Origin: Bacillota bacterium
GTDB lineage: Bacteria > Bacillota > Clostridia > Oscillospirales > Ruminococcaceae
NCBI GenBank assembly: GCA_023443315.1
Contig: JAEZVA010000074.1
Coordinates: forward strand, 1 to 11,661
DNA length: 11,661 bases
Direction of reading: 5' to 3'
Under the pieces are notes generated by a model that was not told the origin of the DNA, searched no databases, and saw nothing but the letters and a program-made list of their open reading frames with translations. Position numbers and translations under genes: made by a program. Shown piece by piece: positions 1 through 5,764 of this stretch. Position 1 is the stretch's first letter. Each line of letters starts with the position of its first letter.

Positions 1-2
1 AT

Positions 3-134
3 GCCCGACTGCCGCCCTCTGCGGCGACAAACGCACGGTTTATTCTGCGTATTTCGGGCGTTTCGGTGGTTTGGATGCCGCCCGAGTGGGGCGGACTTCT
101 GCAGCGTATTGCGGCAGGAAATGTAACAGATTGA
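3..134 (+). CDS. Possible 3' end of an upstream gene (unknown product)
   Basis: Reading frame 3 is open from the window edge to a TGA at 132-134 and would encode about 43 C-terminal residues ending in AAGNVTD. Codon choice looks natural for this genome (CTG, GCG, ATT, TTT). The TGA sits just before the GAGAGG that can serve as ribosome binding site of the next gene, as expected for neighbours in an operon. I recognise no domain, and the segment is not hydrophobic, so it does not look like the end of an ABC permease. The other two forward frames are also open over much of this short stretch, so the call is tentative. Confidence 0.3.
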   Translation, partial: ARLPPSAATNARFILRISGVSVVWMPPEWGGLLQRIAAGNVTD

Positions 135-151
135 GAGGATTGGTTTTACAT

Positions 152-1138
152 ATGCCAAACGATAATATTATTGAGGTAAGCCACCTGTGCAGAACCTTTA
201 AGGTGCCAAAACGCGACAAGACGGGGGTGCTGTCGTCGGTGAAGTCCCTGTTTCACCGCGAGTATGTCATGGTAAACGCCGTGAGCGAGGTGTCCTTTTC
301 GGTGAAGAAGGGTGAAATTCGCGGGCTGATTGGTCCCAACGGCGCGGGCAAGAGCACCACCATCAAGATTCTTTCCGGCATTCTGTACCCGTCGTCGGGC
401 GAGGTGTCGGTAATGGGCTACAAGCCGTGGCTTGAACGCAAGGAGTACGTCAAGCACATCGGCGTGCTGTTCGGGCAGCGCTCTCAGCTTGAATGGGATC
501 TGCCGCCCATCGATTCGTTCTACCTGCGCAAAAAGCTGTATGACATCCCCGACGAGGTGTACAAGCGCAACATCGACTACTTTCGCGACCTGCTGGACCT
601 CGGCGGCATTATCACAAAGCCGGTGCGGCAGCTTTCGCTGGGCGAGCGGATGAAGTGCGAATTTGTGTGCGCCGTGCTGCATGAGCCGCCGCTCGTTTTT
701 TTGGATGAGCCGACCATCGGGCTTGACGTGGTGAGCAAGGAGACGGTGCGTAACTTTATATCGTCCATCAACCGCGATAAGGGCACGACGTTTATCCTGA
801 CCACCCACGACCTAAGCGACATCGAAAACCTGTGTGAGAACATAACCGTCATCAACAACGGCACCATTGTGTTTGACAACGGGATAGATAAGCTAAAGGA
901 ATACCTGCCCGCTCGCAGGGTGATTAAGGTGCAGTTTGACGAGCCGGTGGACCACGACGCGGTCGCGCCGTTTCACCCCATCTCGTTTGACCGTGTGAAG
1001 GCGGAGTTTGAGGTGGATATGCAAAACGGGGATGTAAAGACCGCCGTGTGCAACATCCTGCAAAGCCTGCCGGTGGCGGATGTAAGCATCGAGGGCGCAA
1101 ACATCGAGGAGGTTATCCGTCATATCTACGCAGGGTGA
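152..1138 (+). CDS. ABC transporter ATP-binding protein, COG4586-like
   Basis: This is a 328-residue cytoplasmic ATPase that would drive an ABC-2-type exporter. The Walker A motif GPNGAGKST is at residues 61-69, the Q-loop region GQRSQLEWDLP at 108-118, the signature LSLGERMK at 161-168, Walker B LVFLDEP at 181-187 and the switch histidine in TTHD at 217-220, so all ATPase motifs are present. The GQRSQLEWDLPP stretch and the C-terminal extension of about 80 residues after the ATPase core fit the COG4586 group, which normally works with two membrane permeases; that assignment is from memory of the family. I chose the ATG at 152 because MPNDNIIEVSHL begins like family members and GAGAGG lies 13 bases upstream; the frame is open back to 71. 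No permease follows: the gene is succeeded by a terminator and msrAB. The exported substrate cannot be read from the sequence. Confidence 0.88.
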   Translation: MPNDNIIEVSHLCRTFKVPKRDKTGVLSSVKSLFHREYVMVNAVSEVSFSVKKGEIRGLIGPNGAGKSTTIKILSGILYPSSGEVSVMGYKPWLERKEYVKHIGVLFGQRSQLEWDLPPIDSFYLRKKLYDIPDEVYKRNIDYFRDLLDLGGIITKPVRQLSLGERMKCEFVCAVLHEPPLVFLDEPTIGLDVVSKETVRNFISSINRDKGTTFILTTHDLSDIENLCENITVINNGTIVFDNGIDKLKEYLPARRVIKVQFDEPVDHDAVAPFHPISFDRVKAEFEVDMQNGDVKTAVCNILQSLPVADVSIEGANIEEVIRHIYAG

Positions 1139-1170
1139 CAACATCACCGCACAAGGGCAAACAACTTTGA

Positions 1171-1247
1171 TATACTGATTGCGGCAGGTTAAACCGCTGC
1201 CATAGGGTAACCCTAACAGCACCAGCGGTTTTTGCCGCGGTGCTGTT
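1171..1247 (+). promoter_or_regulatory. Candidate promoter -10 and attenuator-like leader of msrAB
   Basis: A TATACT (-10-like) element lies at 1171-1176, between the ABC stop and msrAB, without a convincing -35. Downstream, GGCAG (1183-1187) can pair with CTGCC (1197-1201). AAACCGCT (1191-1198) is an exact reverse complement of AGCGGTTT (1224-1231), and TAGGGT/ACCCTA (1203-1208/1210-1215) forms a palindrome. The AAACCGCT pairing uses the same bases as the inner stem of the terminator at 1215-1247, so the two cannot form together. This resembles an antiterminator/terminator switch or a pseudoknot. No known riboswitch class was recognised. Confidence 0.4.
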
Positions 1248-1254
1248 TTATATT
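1215..1254 (+). terminator. Intrinsic terminator between the ABC gene and msrAB
   Basis: The stem AACAGCACC (1215-1223) pairs with GGTGCTGTT (1239-1247). An inner stem GCGG/CCGC (1225-1228/1235-1238) caps it with a TTTTTG loop, and TTATATTT follows. It can end transcription of the ABC gene. Because a -10-like element lies upstream of it, it may also attenuate msrAB. Confidence 0.75.
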
Positions 1255-1279
1255 TAAGTTTAGAAGGGCGGATTGTATT

Positions 1280-2233
1280 GTGAAACAGGAGATCTATCTT
1301 GCAGGTGGCTGTTTTTGGGGACTGGAGCAGTATCTGAAAAATCTGCCCGGTGTACTGCAAACCAAGGTGGGCTACGCAAACGGAGACACGGAGAACCCAA
1401 GCTACGAGCAGGTGTGCCGCGAAAATACCGGGCACGCCGAAACGGTGCGCGTGGTGTACGACGAGGACAGCATCAGTCTGCCCTTTTTGCTCGAGCGATT
1501 TTTTGAGGTAATAGACCCAACCAGCTTAAACCGCCAAGGGGGCGACGTGGGCAGCCAGTATCGCACCGGCATCTACTATACCGCGGAGCAGGACAGGCAG
1601 ACGGCGCAGGAGGCACTGGACGGGCTGCAGCAAAAGCACAAAAAGCGCGTTGCCGTGGAGCTTTGCCCCTTAGCAAACTACTACCCCGCCGAGGAGTACC
1701 ACCAGAACTATCTGGAGAAAAACCCAAGCGGCTACTGTCATATCCCTCGGGCGCGGTTTGGCGAGGCAAGGACGGCACACGACCCAACCAAACGGTATGC
1801 GCGACGCACCGACGACGAGCTTAAGGCGGAGCTGACCGCCGAGCAGTATGCCGTGACGCGGCAAAACGCCACCGAGCCGCCCTTTACGGGCGCATATTAT
1901 GCCGAGCACCGGAAGGGCATCTATGTGGACATCACTACAGGCGAGCCGCTGTTTGCGTCGAGCGAAAAGTTTGATTCGGGCTGCGGTTGGCCGAGCTTTG
2001 CCCGACCCATCCCCGGGGCGTCGGTGGTGGAGAAGACCGACACCACCCACGGCATGGTGCGAACCGAGGTGCGCAGCGGTATTGGCGACGCGCATCTCGG
2101 GCATGTGTTTGAGGACGGACCCGAGGAGCTGGGAGGGCTGCGCTACTGCATTAACAGCGCGTCGCTGCGGTTTATCCCCAAAGAGGAGATGGAAGCCGAG
2201 GGCTACGGGCACCTGCTTGCGCTTGCCGAATAA
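1280..2233 (+). CDS. msrAB: Bifunctional peptide methionine sulfoxide reductase MsrA/MsrB
   Basis: This is a fused repair enzyme of 317 residues. The N-terminal MsrA domain (about 1-160) reduces methionine-S-sulfoxide, and the C-terminal MsrB domain (about 172-305) reduces the R form; both are recycled by thioredoxin-type reductant. MsrA shows the catalytic GGCFWG (Cys11) and the later NPSGYC (Cys153), a likely resolving cysteine. MsrB shows SGCGWPSF (Cys235), HLGHVF and the catalytic RYCINSASLRF (Cys290). The CxxC pairs that bind zinc in many MsrB proteins are absent, so this is the zinc-free form. The start is the GTG at 1280, with GAAGGGCGG about nine bases upstream; it puts MKQEIYLAGGCFWG at the N-terminus, as is usual for MsrA. 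No signal peptide is seen, so the protein should be cytoplasmic. It converges on trmO, and its leader may be attenuated. The redox cluster at 4575-6860 is nearby but not in the same operon. Confidence 0.95.
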   Translation: MKQEIYLAGGCFWGLEQYLKNLPGVLQTKVGYANGDTENPSYEQVCRENTGHAETVRVVYDEDSISLPFLLERFFEVIDPTSLNRQGGDVGSQYRTGIYYTAEQDRQTAQEALDGLQQKHKKRVAVELCPLANYYPAEEYHQNYLEKNPSGYCHIPRARFGEARTAHDPTKRYARRTDDELKAELTAEQYAVTRQNATEPPFTGAYYAEHRKGIYVDITTGEPLFASSEKFDSGCGWPSFARPIPGASVVEKTDTTHGMVRTEVRSGIGDAHLGHVFEDGPEELGGLRYCINSASLRFIPKEEMEAEGYGHLLALAE

Positions 2234-2266
2234 AAAACCCCATCGACTGGAAAAGCCGATGGGGTT
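2231..2266 (-). terminator. Terminator of trmO (minus strand)
   Basis: AACCCCATCG (2236-2245) pairs with CGATGGGGTT (2257-2266) around an 11-base loop. Read on the minus strand, the stem is followed by TTTTTTATT, a good U-tract that overlaps the msrAB stop codon. On the plus strand the stem is followed by GGATTG, so it should act mainly on trmO, though the hairpin may also help end msrAB. Confidence 0.8.
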
Positions 2267-2309
2267 GGATTGATGGCGTTTGGTCGATTTTGCGGGCGCG
2301 TAATAACGT

Positions 2310-2786
2310 TTAGAAGTGAAACACACTGCCCCAGTCAAACGCGGCGGACTGCTCGACGCTTTGCGGCCAGTTTGCGCACCAGTCGGGCACGTCGGGATGC
2401 TGTATGCGGTCGAGGCTTGGGGTGTAGGGCTTGAGGTCAAGCAGCGGTGAGCCGTCCTCGGCGTCGATGTAGTCCAGCCACAGCACTCCGTTTTGCTCGT
2501 CGAGCTGCGTTATGCGGCAGCAGCTGAGTGCAATGGGGTTGGGACGTTCGGGCGAGCGGGTTGCAAAGGTGCCTAGCGTTTCGGGCGCGCCCTTGTACGG
2601 ACACGGCTCGGCGGTTTTTGCGCGGGAGGCGGGGTTGTCGCACCCGTCAAACCACCACAGCGCGTGGATGTGTGAAAAGCCGCATAGCCCCTTTAGTGCG
2701 CATGCGTACTGCGGCAAAAGCTCCAGTTGTATGCCGTGTTCGTCGCTGCGTATGGTGCCGATGGGCATAAGGGAATAGGTTTGCAT
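2310..2786 (-). CDS. trmO: tRNA t6A37 N6-methyltransferase, TrmO/TsaA family
   Basis: This 158-residue protein belongs to the TsaA/TrmO (UPF0066) family, SAM-dependent enzymes that methylate N6-threonylcarbamoyladenosine at position 37 of certain tRNAs. It begins with the typical PIGTIRSD and carries the hallmark FATRSPERPNPI (residues 74-85) and DGSPLLDLKPY (111-121). It matches the short single-domain form common in Gram-positives and archaea; the E. coli protein is longer. The start is the ATG at 2786, because AAGGAG (2794-2799 on the minus strand) sits seven bases upstream; the frame runs open to 2867 but lacks a better site. The mRNA leader carries a long hairpin directly before the ribosome binding site. 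The gene is monocistronic, convergent with msrAB and divergent from yjbQ. Confidence 0.92.
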   Translation of the reverse strand: MQTYSLMPIGTIRSDEHGIQLELLPQYACALKGLCGFSHIHALWWFDGCDNPASRAKTAEPCPYKGAPETLGTFATRSPERPNPIALSCCRITQLDEQNGVLWLDYIDAEDGSPLLDLKPYTPSLDRIQHPDVPDWCANWPQSVEQSAAFDWGSVFHF

Positions 2787-2802
2787 CAGGAAACTCCTTT
2801 TT

Positions 2803-2844
2803 GTTCCCGCTACAGGGTCTGCAACCCCCTGTAAGGCGGGGAAC
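2803..2844 (-). promoter_or_regulatory. Long hairpin in the trmO 5' leader
   Basis: On the plus strand GTTCCCGC (2803-2810) pairs with GCGGGGAAC (2837-2844... one extra G), and TACAGGG (2811-2817) pairs with CCCTGTA (2827-2833), leaving a small loop and a short bulge. The hairpin ends only a few bases from the AAGGAG of trmO, so in the transcript it could influence translation. No U-tract follows, so it is not a plain terminator. A separate 10-bp palindrome ACGGCGCCGT lies at 2855-2864 and could be a protein site. Confidence 0.5.
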
Positions 2845-2871
2845 CGTTTGATTAACGGCGCCGTCAATTTC

Positions 2872-2899
2872 AGTATACCAATGTGTTTTTATACTACAA
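2872..2899 (-). promoter_or_regulatory. Candidate trmO promoter
   Basis: Read on the minus strand, TTGTAG (2894-2899) and TATACT (2872-2877) are separated by 16 bases and point into trmO. Transcription would start near 2865, giving a leader that contains the ACGGCGCCGT palindrome and the hairpin at 2803-2844. The -35 is a weak match. The same AT-rich stretch must also hold the yjbQ promoter on the plus strand, where TATACT at 2890-2895 is the best -10 but lacks a good -35. Confidence 0.45.
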
Positions 2900-2943
2900 G
2901 CCTTTTTTACCTCTATTTACAAATCTTTTTTGGAGTGTGCGGT

Positions 2944-3339
2944 ATGATATATGAGTATCGGATAAAAACGCTGCCCGAGCAGCTGTGCGACATTACCGAG
3001 CAGGTGCGCGAGGCGGTACGGGCAAGCGGCGTGCCCGACGGCATCTGTGTGGTGTACTGCCCCCACACCACCGCGGGCATCACGATTAATGAGAACGCAG
3101 ACCCCGACGTAAGGCACGACCTGCTGCTGGGGCTTGCCCACGCGTTCCCCGACCGGGCGCAGTTTCTGCACGGGGAGGGCAACTCGGCGGCGCACCTGAA
3201 GGCAAGCTGTGTCGGGGCGCAGACGACGGTACTTATCAAAGACGGAACGCTCCTGTTGGGCAGATGGCAGGGTATCTATTTTTGCGAGTTTGACGGTCCG
3301 CGCAGCCGCACCTTTTTTGTGAAGGTAGTGGCGGGGTAA
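2944..3339 (+). CDS. yjbQ: YjbQ-family protein (secondary thiamine-phosphate synthase family, UPF0047)
   Basis: This is a 131-residue soluble protein of the YjbQ/UPF0047 family. Members form a trimer-like beta fold with a metal site, and some show weak thiamine-phosphate synthase activity; the true cellular role is not settled. The family motifs are all present: CPHTTAGITINENADPDV (residues 39-56), HGEGNSAAHLKAS (76-88) and GRWQGIYFCEFDGPRSR (106-122), with the conserved histidines His41, His76 and His84. The start is the ATG at 2944, with GGAG eight bases upstream; the frame is open back to 2848, but that segment is intergenic in character. It is divergent from trmO. No thiamine genes are nearby, so context does not add a function. 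Confidence 0.92.
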   Translation: MIYEYRIKTLPEQLCDITEQVREAVRASGVPDGICVVYCPHTTAGITINENADPDVRHDLLLGLAHAFPDRAQFLHGEGNSAAHLKASCVGAQTTVLIKDGTLLLGRWQGIYFCEFDGPRSRTFFVKVVAG

Positions 3340-3356
3340 CGCCCGGATATATTTTT
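3332..3356 (+). terminator. Weak terminator-like element after yjbQ
   Basis: CGGG (3332-3335) can pair with CCCG (3342-3345) around the yjbQ stop codon, followed by GATATATTTTTTATTT. The stem is only four base pairs, so termination is likely to be partial. A reader should treat yjbQ and the merR gene as possibly linked by readthrough. Confidence 0.3.
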
Positions 3357-3366
3357 TATTTCCCTC

Positions 3367-3397
3367 TTGACCTTGACACAGTGGTAAGGTGTACGAT
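3367..3397 (+). promoter_or_regulatory. MerR-type promoter and operator of the merR/gyrI-domain gene
   Basis: The -35 TTGACC (3367-3372) and -10 TACGAT (3392-3397) are separated by exactly 19 bases. The spacer holds the inverted repeat ACCTT (3370-3374) and AAGGT (3386-3390), centred at 3380. A 19-bp spacer with a dyad between the boxes is the established signature of promoters activated by MerR-family twisting of DNA. The only gene downstream is the MerR regulator itself, so it most likely controls its own synthesis. Confidence 0.85.
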
Positions 3398-3444
3398 ATC
3401 CGTGAACCGGTTCGCACACAATATGACACAAATAGGAGGCAGAT

Positions 3445-4242
3445 ATGTTCACCATAGGCGAATTTTCAAGGCTGTGCCATGTCTCTGCACGGATGCTGCG
3501 CCATTACGACGCCATTGGGCTGCTGCGCCCCGCACTGGTTGGGCGCGAGAACGGCTATCGATTCTATGATGCATCGCAGCTTGCAGTGCTTGGGCGCATC
3601 GAACTGTTAAAGGACTTCGGGTTTGCGCTTGCCGAGATCGCGGATATGCTGACCCTGACCGAAGGCGAGCTTGCGCAACGGGTACACAGCCGCCGTCTTG
3701 AGGCATACCGCGAGGTGAGCCGCTTGAAAAAGACCATTCGCAATATGGAGGACGATATCGCCCGAATGGAGGGAAAGAACTTGTCCAGTGACAGATACCA
3801 TGTAATCGTAATGCCCTGCCCGCCCCAGCGTGTTTTAAGCATCCGAAAGAAGATACACATCGGCGAGGTGCGTGAGCTGTTTGACGAGCTAAATGAAAAG
3901 ATGATGTCTTTCGGGCTTACCCGCGCGGGCGCTACCCAGATGCTGTACCACGGCGAGGAATTCTCGTATGAGAATATGGACGTAGAGGCACAGGTGCAGG
4001 TGGCGGGGGAGCACAGCGAGATTGTAGACGTACCCGCGCAACTTTGCGTGGCGACCACACACATCGGCCCGTATGACACCATCAACCGCGCCTATGACGC
4101 GGTGTGCGCGTGGATGGCGGAGCACCCAGAATATAAGGTGTGCGGCGCGCCCATCGAACGGTATATCCGCGACGAGGACATCGGCAGCGACCCCGAGGAG
4201 TTTGAGACCGGAGTGCTGTTCCCGGTGGTAAAGCAGGGCTGA
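3445..4242 (+). CDS. MerR-family regulator with GyrI-like effector-binding domain
   Basis: This 265-residue transcription factor has the architecture of BmrR. A MerR winged helix covers residues 1-70 (FTIGEFSRLCHVSARMLRHY, then GYRFYD), a dimerising coiled coil about 75-112, and a GyrI-like ligand domain about 118-262 ending in EFETGVLFPV. Family members bind drugs or other small hydrophobic cations and switch on a promoter with an over-long spacer. The start is the ATG at 3445, four bases after AGGAGG. The gene has its own 19-bp-spacer promoter and is followed by a terminator, so it forms a single-gene unit. No efflux pump lies beside it, so its target beyond itself is unknown. Confidence 0.93.
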   Translation: MFTIGEFSRLCHVSARMLRHYDAIGLLRPALVGRENGYRFYDASQLAVLGRIELLKDFGFALAEIADMLTLTEGELAQRVHSRRLEAYREVSRLKKTIRNMEDDIARMEGKNLSSDRYHVIVMPCPPQRVLSIRKKIHIGEVRELFDELNEKMMSFGLTRAGATQMLYHGEEFSYENMDVEAQVQVAGEHSEIVDVPAQLCVATTHIGPYDTINRAYDAVCAWMAEHPEYKVCGAPIERYIRDEDIGSDPEEFETGVLFPVVKQG

Positions 4243-4275
4243 AAGCAGCCGATATTCTTTTGTGGGGACTACAAA

Positions 4276-4314
4276 ACGGCGCGTCCGATAAAAACGGACG
4301 CGCCGTGAAATTTT
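4276..4314 (+). terminator. Terminator of the merR/gyrI-domain gene, probably bidirectional
   Basis: ACGGCGCGTCCG (4276-4287) is the perfect complement of CGGACGCGCCGT (4295-4306), with the loop ATAAAAA. GAAATTTT follows on the plus strand. On the minus strand TTTTGT follows directly. The 12-bp GC-rich stem makes it a firm call. Confidence 0.8.
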
Positions 4315-4345
4315 CATGAACAAATCATATAATTATAGTGGGACA

Positions 4346-4374
4346 TTGACTTTTTTCAATGTGCGTGTTACGAT
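4346..4374 (+). promoter_or_regulatory. Candidate plus-strand promoter upstream of the redox cluster
   Basis: TTGACT (4346-4351) and TACGAT (4369-4374) are 17 bases apart, a good sigma-A arrangement. The -35 lies inside an inverted repeat ACATTGA/TCAATGT (4343-4349/4356-4362), which could be an operator. Transcription would start near 4381, about 190 bases before arsR. On the opposite strand TTGAAA (4354-4359) and TATAAT (4332-4337), 16 bases apart, form a leftward promoter that would run into the merR terminator. Confidence 0.55.
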
Positions 4375-4392
4375 GTTGCGTATACAAAACCG

Positions 4393-4461
4393 CGGCAGAA
4401 AGAAAACCCCCCGTTTCGGACATTGCACAGCGCAGCCCGAGGGGGAGCAAATACCATGCCG
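4393..4461 (+). other. Nested RNA fold in the 332-base gap before the arsR-type gene
   Basis: The gap 4243-4574 has no convincing gene. It holds the merR terminator, the promoter at 4346-4374, and this fold: CGGCA (4393-4397) pairs with TGCCG (4457-4461), and inside it CCCCC (4407-4411) pairs with GGGGG (4441-4445) and TCGG (4416-4419) with CCGA (4437-4440). The two helices are separated by A-rich internal loops. No U-tract follows on the plus strand, so it is not a plain terminator there. On the minus strand the CCCCC/GGGGG stem is followed by TTTTCTTTC and could terminate leftward transcripts. Further down, TATAAT (4512-4517) may be a second -10, flanked by TTTG (4505-4508) and CAAA (4524-4527), a possible repressor dyad. 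I recognise no known riboswitch. Confidence 0.4.
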
Positions 4462-4574
4462 GACAATACCGCGACGGTGAGTTCATCACTGTTGTTTTCA
4501 TCCGTTTGAATTATAATAAGTAACAAAGCGGCTGTATGCATCGGAAGAATCGTTATTAGGAGGGGATGGACATT

Positions 4575-4898
4575 GTGACGCAGACCGACCTTGAAACGGT
4601 GCGCGCACTCAAGGCGCTGGCGGACGAAACGCGGTTTGAGATTGTGCGCATGCTGTGCAGGCAGCCGATGTGCGGCGGCGATCTGCTCGAGCGGTTTTCC
4701 ATCACCCAGCCGACCCTTTCGTACCACATAAAGATTCTCACCGATTCGGGGCTTGTGGTTGGCGTTAAGGAGGGCGCGTTTATACGCTACAGCCTGAACC
4801 GCGCCTGCTTTGCCCAGGTACGCGCCCGATTCTGCGGCTTTTGTGAGCCGGACGAAGCGAAAAGCGTACCACACGAGTTCGCCGAACCAACCGACTGA
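4575..4898 (+). CDS. ArsR/SmtB-family transcriptional repressor
   Basis: This is a small winged-helix repressor of 107 residues. The ArsR core is clear: LKALADETRFEIVRML, then a recognition helix ITQPTLSYHIKILTDSGLV, then the wing VKEGAFIRYSLN. Cysteines are placed as in thiol or metal sensors: LCRQPMC in the helix where classical ArsR has CVC, and a C-terminal cluster with CGFC. ArsR proteins of this type leave DNA when As(III), another soft metal or an oxidant reacts with such thiols; the ligand here is an inference. The ATG at 4566 lies only two bases from AGGAGG (4558-4563), too close. The in-frame GTG at 4575 has an 11-base spacing and is preferred, though 4566 remains possible. It is first in the cluster arsR-trx-ccdA-arsC-like and probably represses it. 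Confidence 0.9.
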   Translation: MTQTDLETVRALKALADETRFEIVRMLCRQPMCGGDLLERFSITQPTLSYHIKILTDSGLVVGVKEGAFIRYSLNRACFAQVRARFCGFCEPDEAKSVPHEFAEPTD

Positions 4899-4930
4899 CC
4901 CACAGACCCACAACAGAAAGGAACAAGTGT

Positions 4931-5617
4931 ATGGAAAGCGAAAACAAAAAAGTCCCGAACAAGCAACTAATCGTTCGAATTTTGGTGCCGGTATTGCTGG
5001 TGTGTATCGTCGCGGGCGTGTGGCTTGCAAAGAACTGGAGCGACACAAAGGACGCATTGACCGACAACAAGGGCGCGTCCAGTCAGGATGTCTCGGCGGC
5101 TGACGGCGAGCGGGACGACGAAGCGGCAGACTGTTGCGTTTCGCCGCCGCAGGAAGCCCTAGATGGGCTGGAGCAGAGCACAGCCGACCCGTCCGACGCC
5201 GATGAAATCACCGCCGAAGATGCATCGATGTCGGTGGGGGAAGATTTTGACCTTACAAGGCTGACAAGCTACGGCGTGCCGGTTATCATCAAGTTCGGTG
5301 CCACGTGGTGCGGACCGTGTCAGGCGTTTGCGCCCATCCTCGAAGAGGTGCATGCCGAGATGCAGGGCAAGGTGATTATAAAGGACGTTGACATTGATAA
5401 GTACGGCGACATTACAAGGCAGTTTCCCGTCAGCGTGGTGCCTACTATGGTGCTGATTGACAGCGAAGGCAAGCCTTATACTCCAGAGGAACCAAACCGT
5501 CTACTGAAATACTTTACCCACAAGGATACGGGCGAGCATGTCTACACAACGATGGAGGGCGTGCTTAACAAAGAACAGCTGATCGCCCTGCTTGCGGATA
5601 TGGACATTAGCCAGTAA
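4931..5617 (+). CDS. Membrane-anchored thioredoxin-fold protein
   Basis: This 228-residue protein has a single N-terminal membrane segment (about residues 13-33), preceded by lysines, so the rest should lie outside the membrane. An acidic, low-complexity linker (about 40-100) contains a vicinal Cys pair, CysCys at 68-69. The thioredoxin domain covers about 101-228 with the active site WCGPC (126-130) and the cis-proline in VVPTMVLI (Pro171). After the central sheet there is an insertion-like stretch containing HKDTGEHVYTTMEGVL (197-212), which I recall from clostridial thioredoxins encoded beside CcdA. It would reduce extracytoplasmic disulfides, receiving electrons from the CcdA protein encoded next. 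The start ATG at 4931 has AAAGGA eight bases upstream; the arsR-type gene ends 32 bases before it, so the two are co-transcribed. Confidence 0.92.
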   Translation: MESENKKVPNKQLIVRILVPVLLVCIVAGVWLAKNWSDTKDALTDNKGASSQDVSAADGERDDEAADCCVSPPQEALDGLEQSTADPSDADEITAEDASMSVGEDFDLTRLTSYGVPVIIKFGATWCGPCQAFAPILEEVHAEMQGKVIIKDVDIDKYGDITRQFPVSVVPTMVLIDSEGKPYTPEEPNRLLKYFTHKDTGEHVYTTMEGVLNKEQLIALLADMDISQ

Positions 5618-5711
5618 ACGCGCACGCAACATAAGCGGCGAATCAACGGACAAGATAAGACGGGTTAAGGACATTCCGATACAGTCAGGCGACAAAGAAA
5701 ACAATATGAAT

Positions 5712-5744
5712 GGCGGGGTGGCTGCGGCCTACGCACGACCCGCC
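5712..5744 (+). promoter_or_regulatory. Hairpin in the trx-ccdA intercistronic gap
   Basis: GGCGGG (5712-5717) pairs with CCCGCC (5739-5744), and inside it TGCG (5723-5726) pairs with CGCA (5732-5735) around GCCTA. It lies just upstream of GAAAGGG, the likely ribosome binding site of ccdA. The gap of about 147 bases is long for this otherwise tight cluster and shows no clear promoter. The hairpin may tune ccdA translation or protect the processed mRNA. Confidence 0.35.
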
Positions 5745-5764
5745 CGAAAGGGATGGATACGACC

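Noticed and set aside
146..808. A 220-codon open frame on the minus strand
   Set aside because: It lies opposite the ABC ATPase, whose Walker A, signature and Walker B motifs are certain; the minus-strand translation shows no family features and only reflects GC-biased codons.
1171..1254. A known riboswitch (SAM, preQ1, fluoride, guanidine, T-box) upstream of msrAB
   Set aside because: The leader is short and none of the conserved core sequences I know for these classes is present; only the pairing pattern suggests regulation.
1670..2440. A 256-codon open frame on the minus strand
   Set aside because: It is antisense to MsrB and runs through a terminator into trmO; no motif and no ribosome binding site support it.
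3749..3777. An internal start in the merR/gyrI-domain gene like that of the tipAS-type gene
   Set aside because: GGAGG lies about 14 bases from the in-frame ATG, too far, and the sequence is explained by codons for Met-Glu-Asp; no strong case.
4368..5057. A 229-codon minus-strand frame covering the gap before the arsR-type gene
   Set aside because: It is antisense to the clear ArsR and thioredoxin genes, and its end crosses the RNA fold at 4393-4461; the translation is low-quality and Arg/Pro/Ala-rich.
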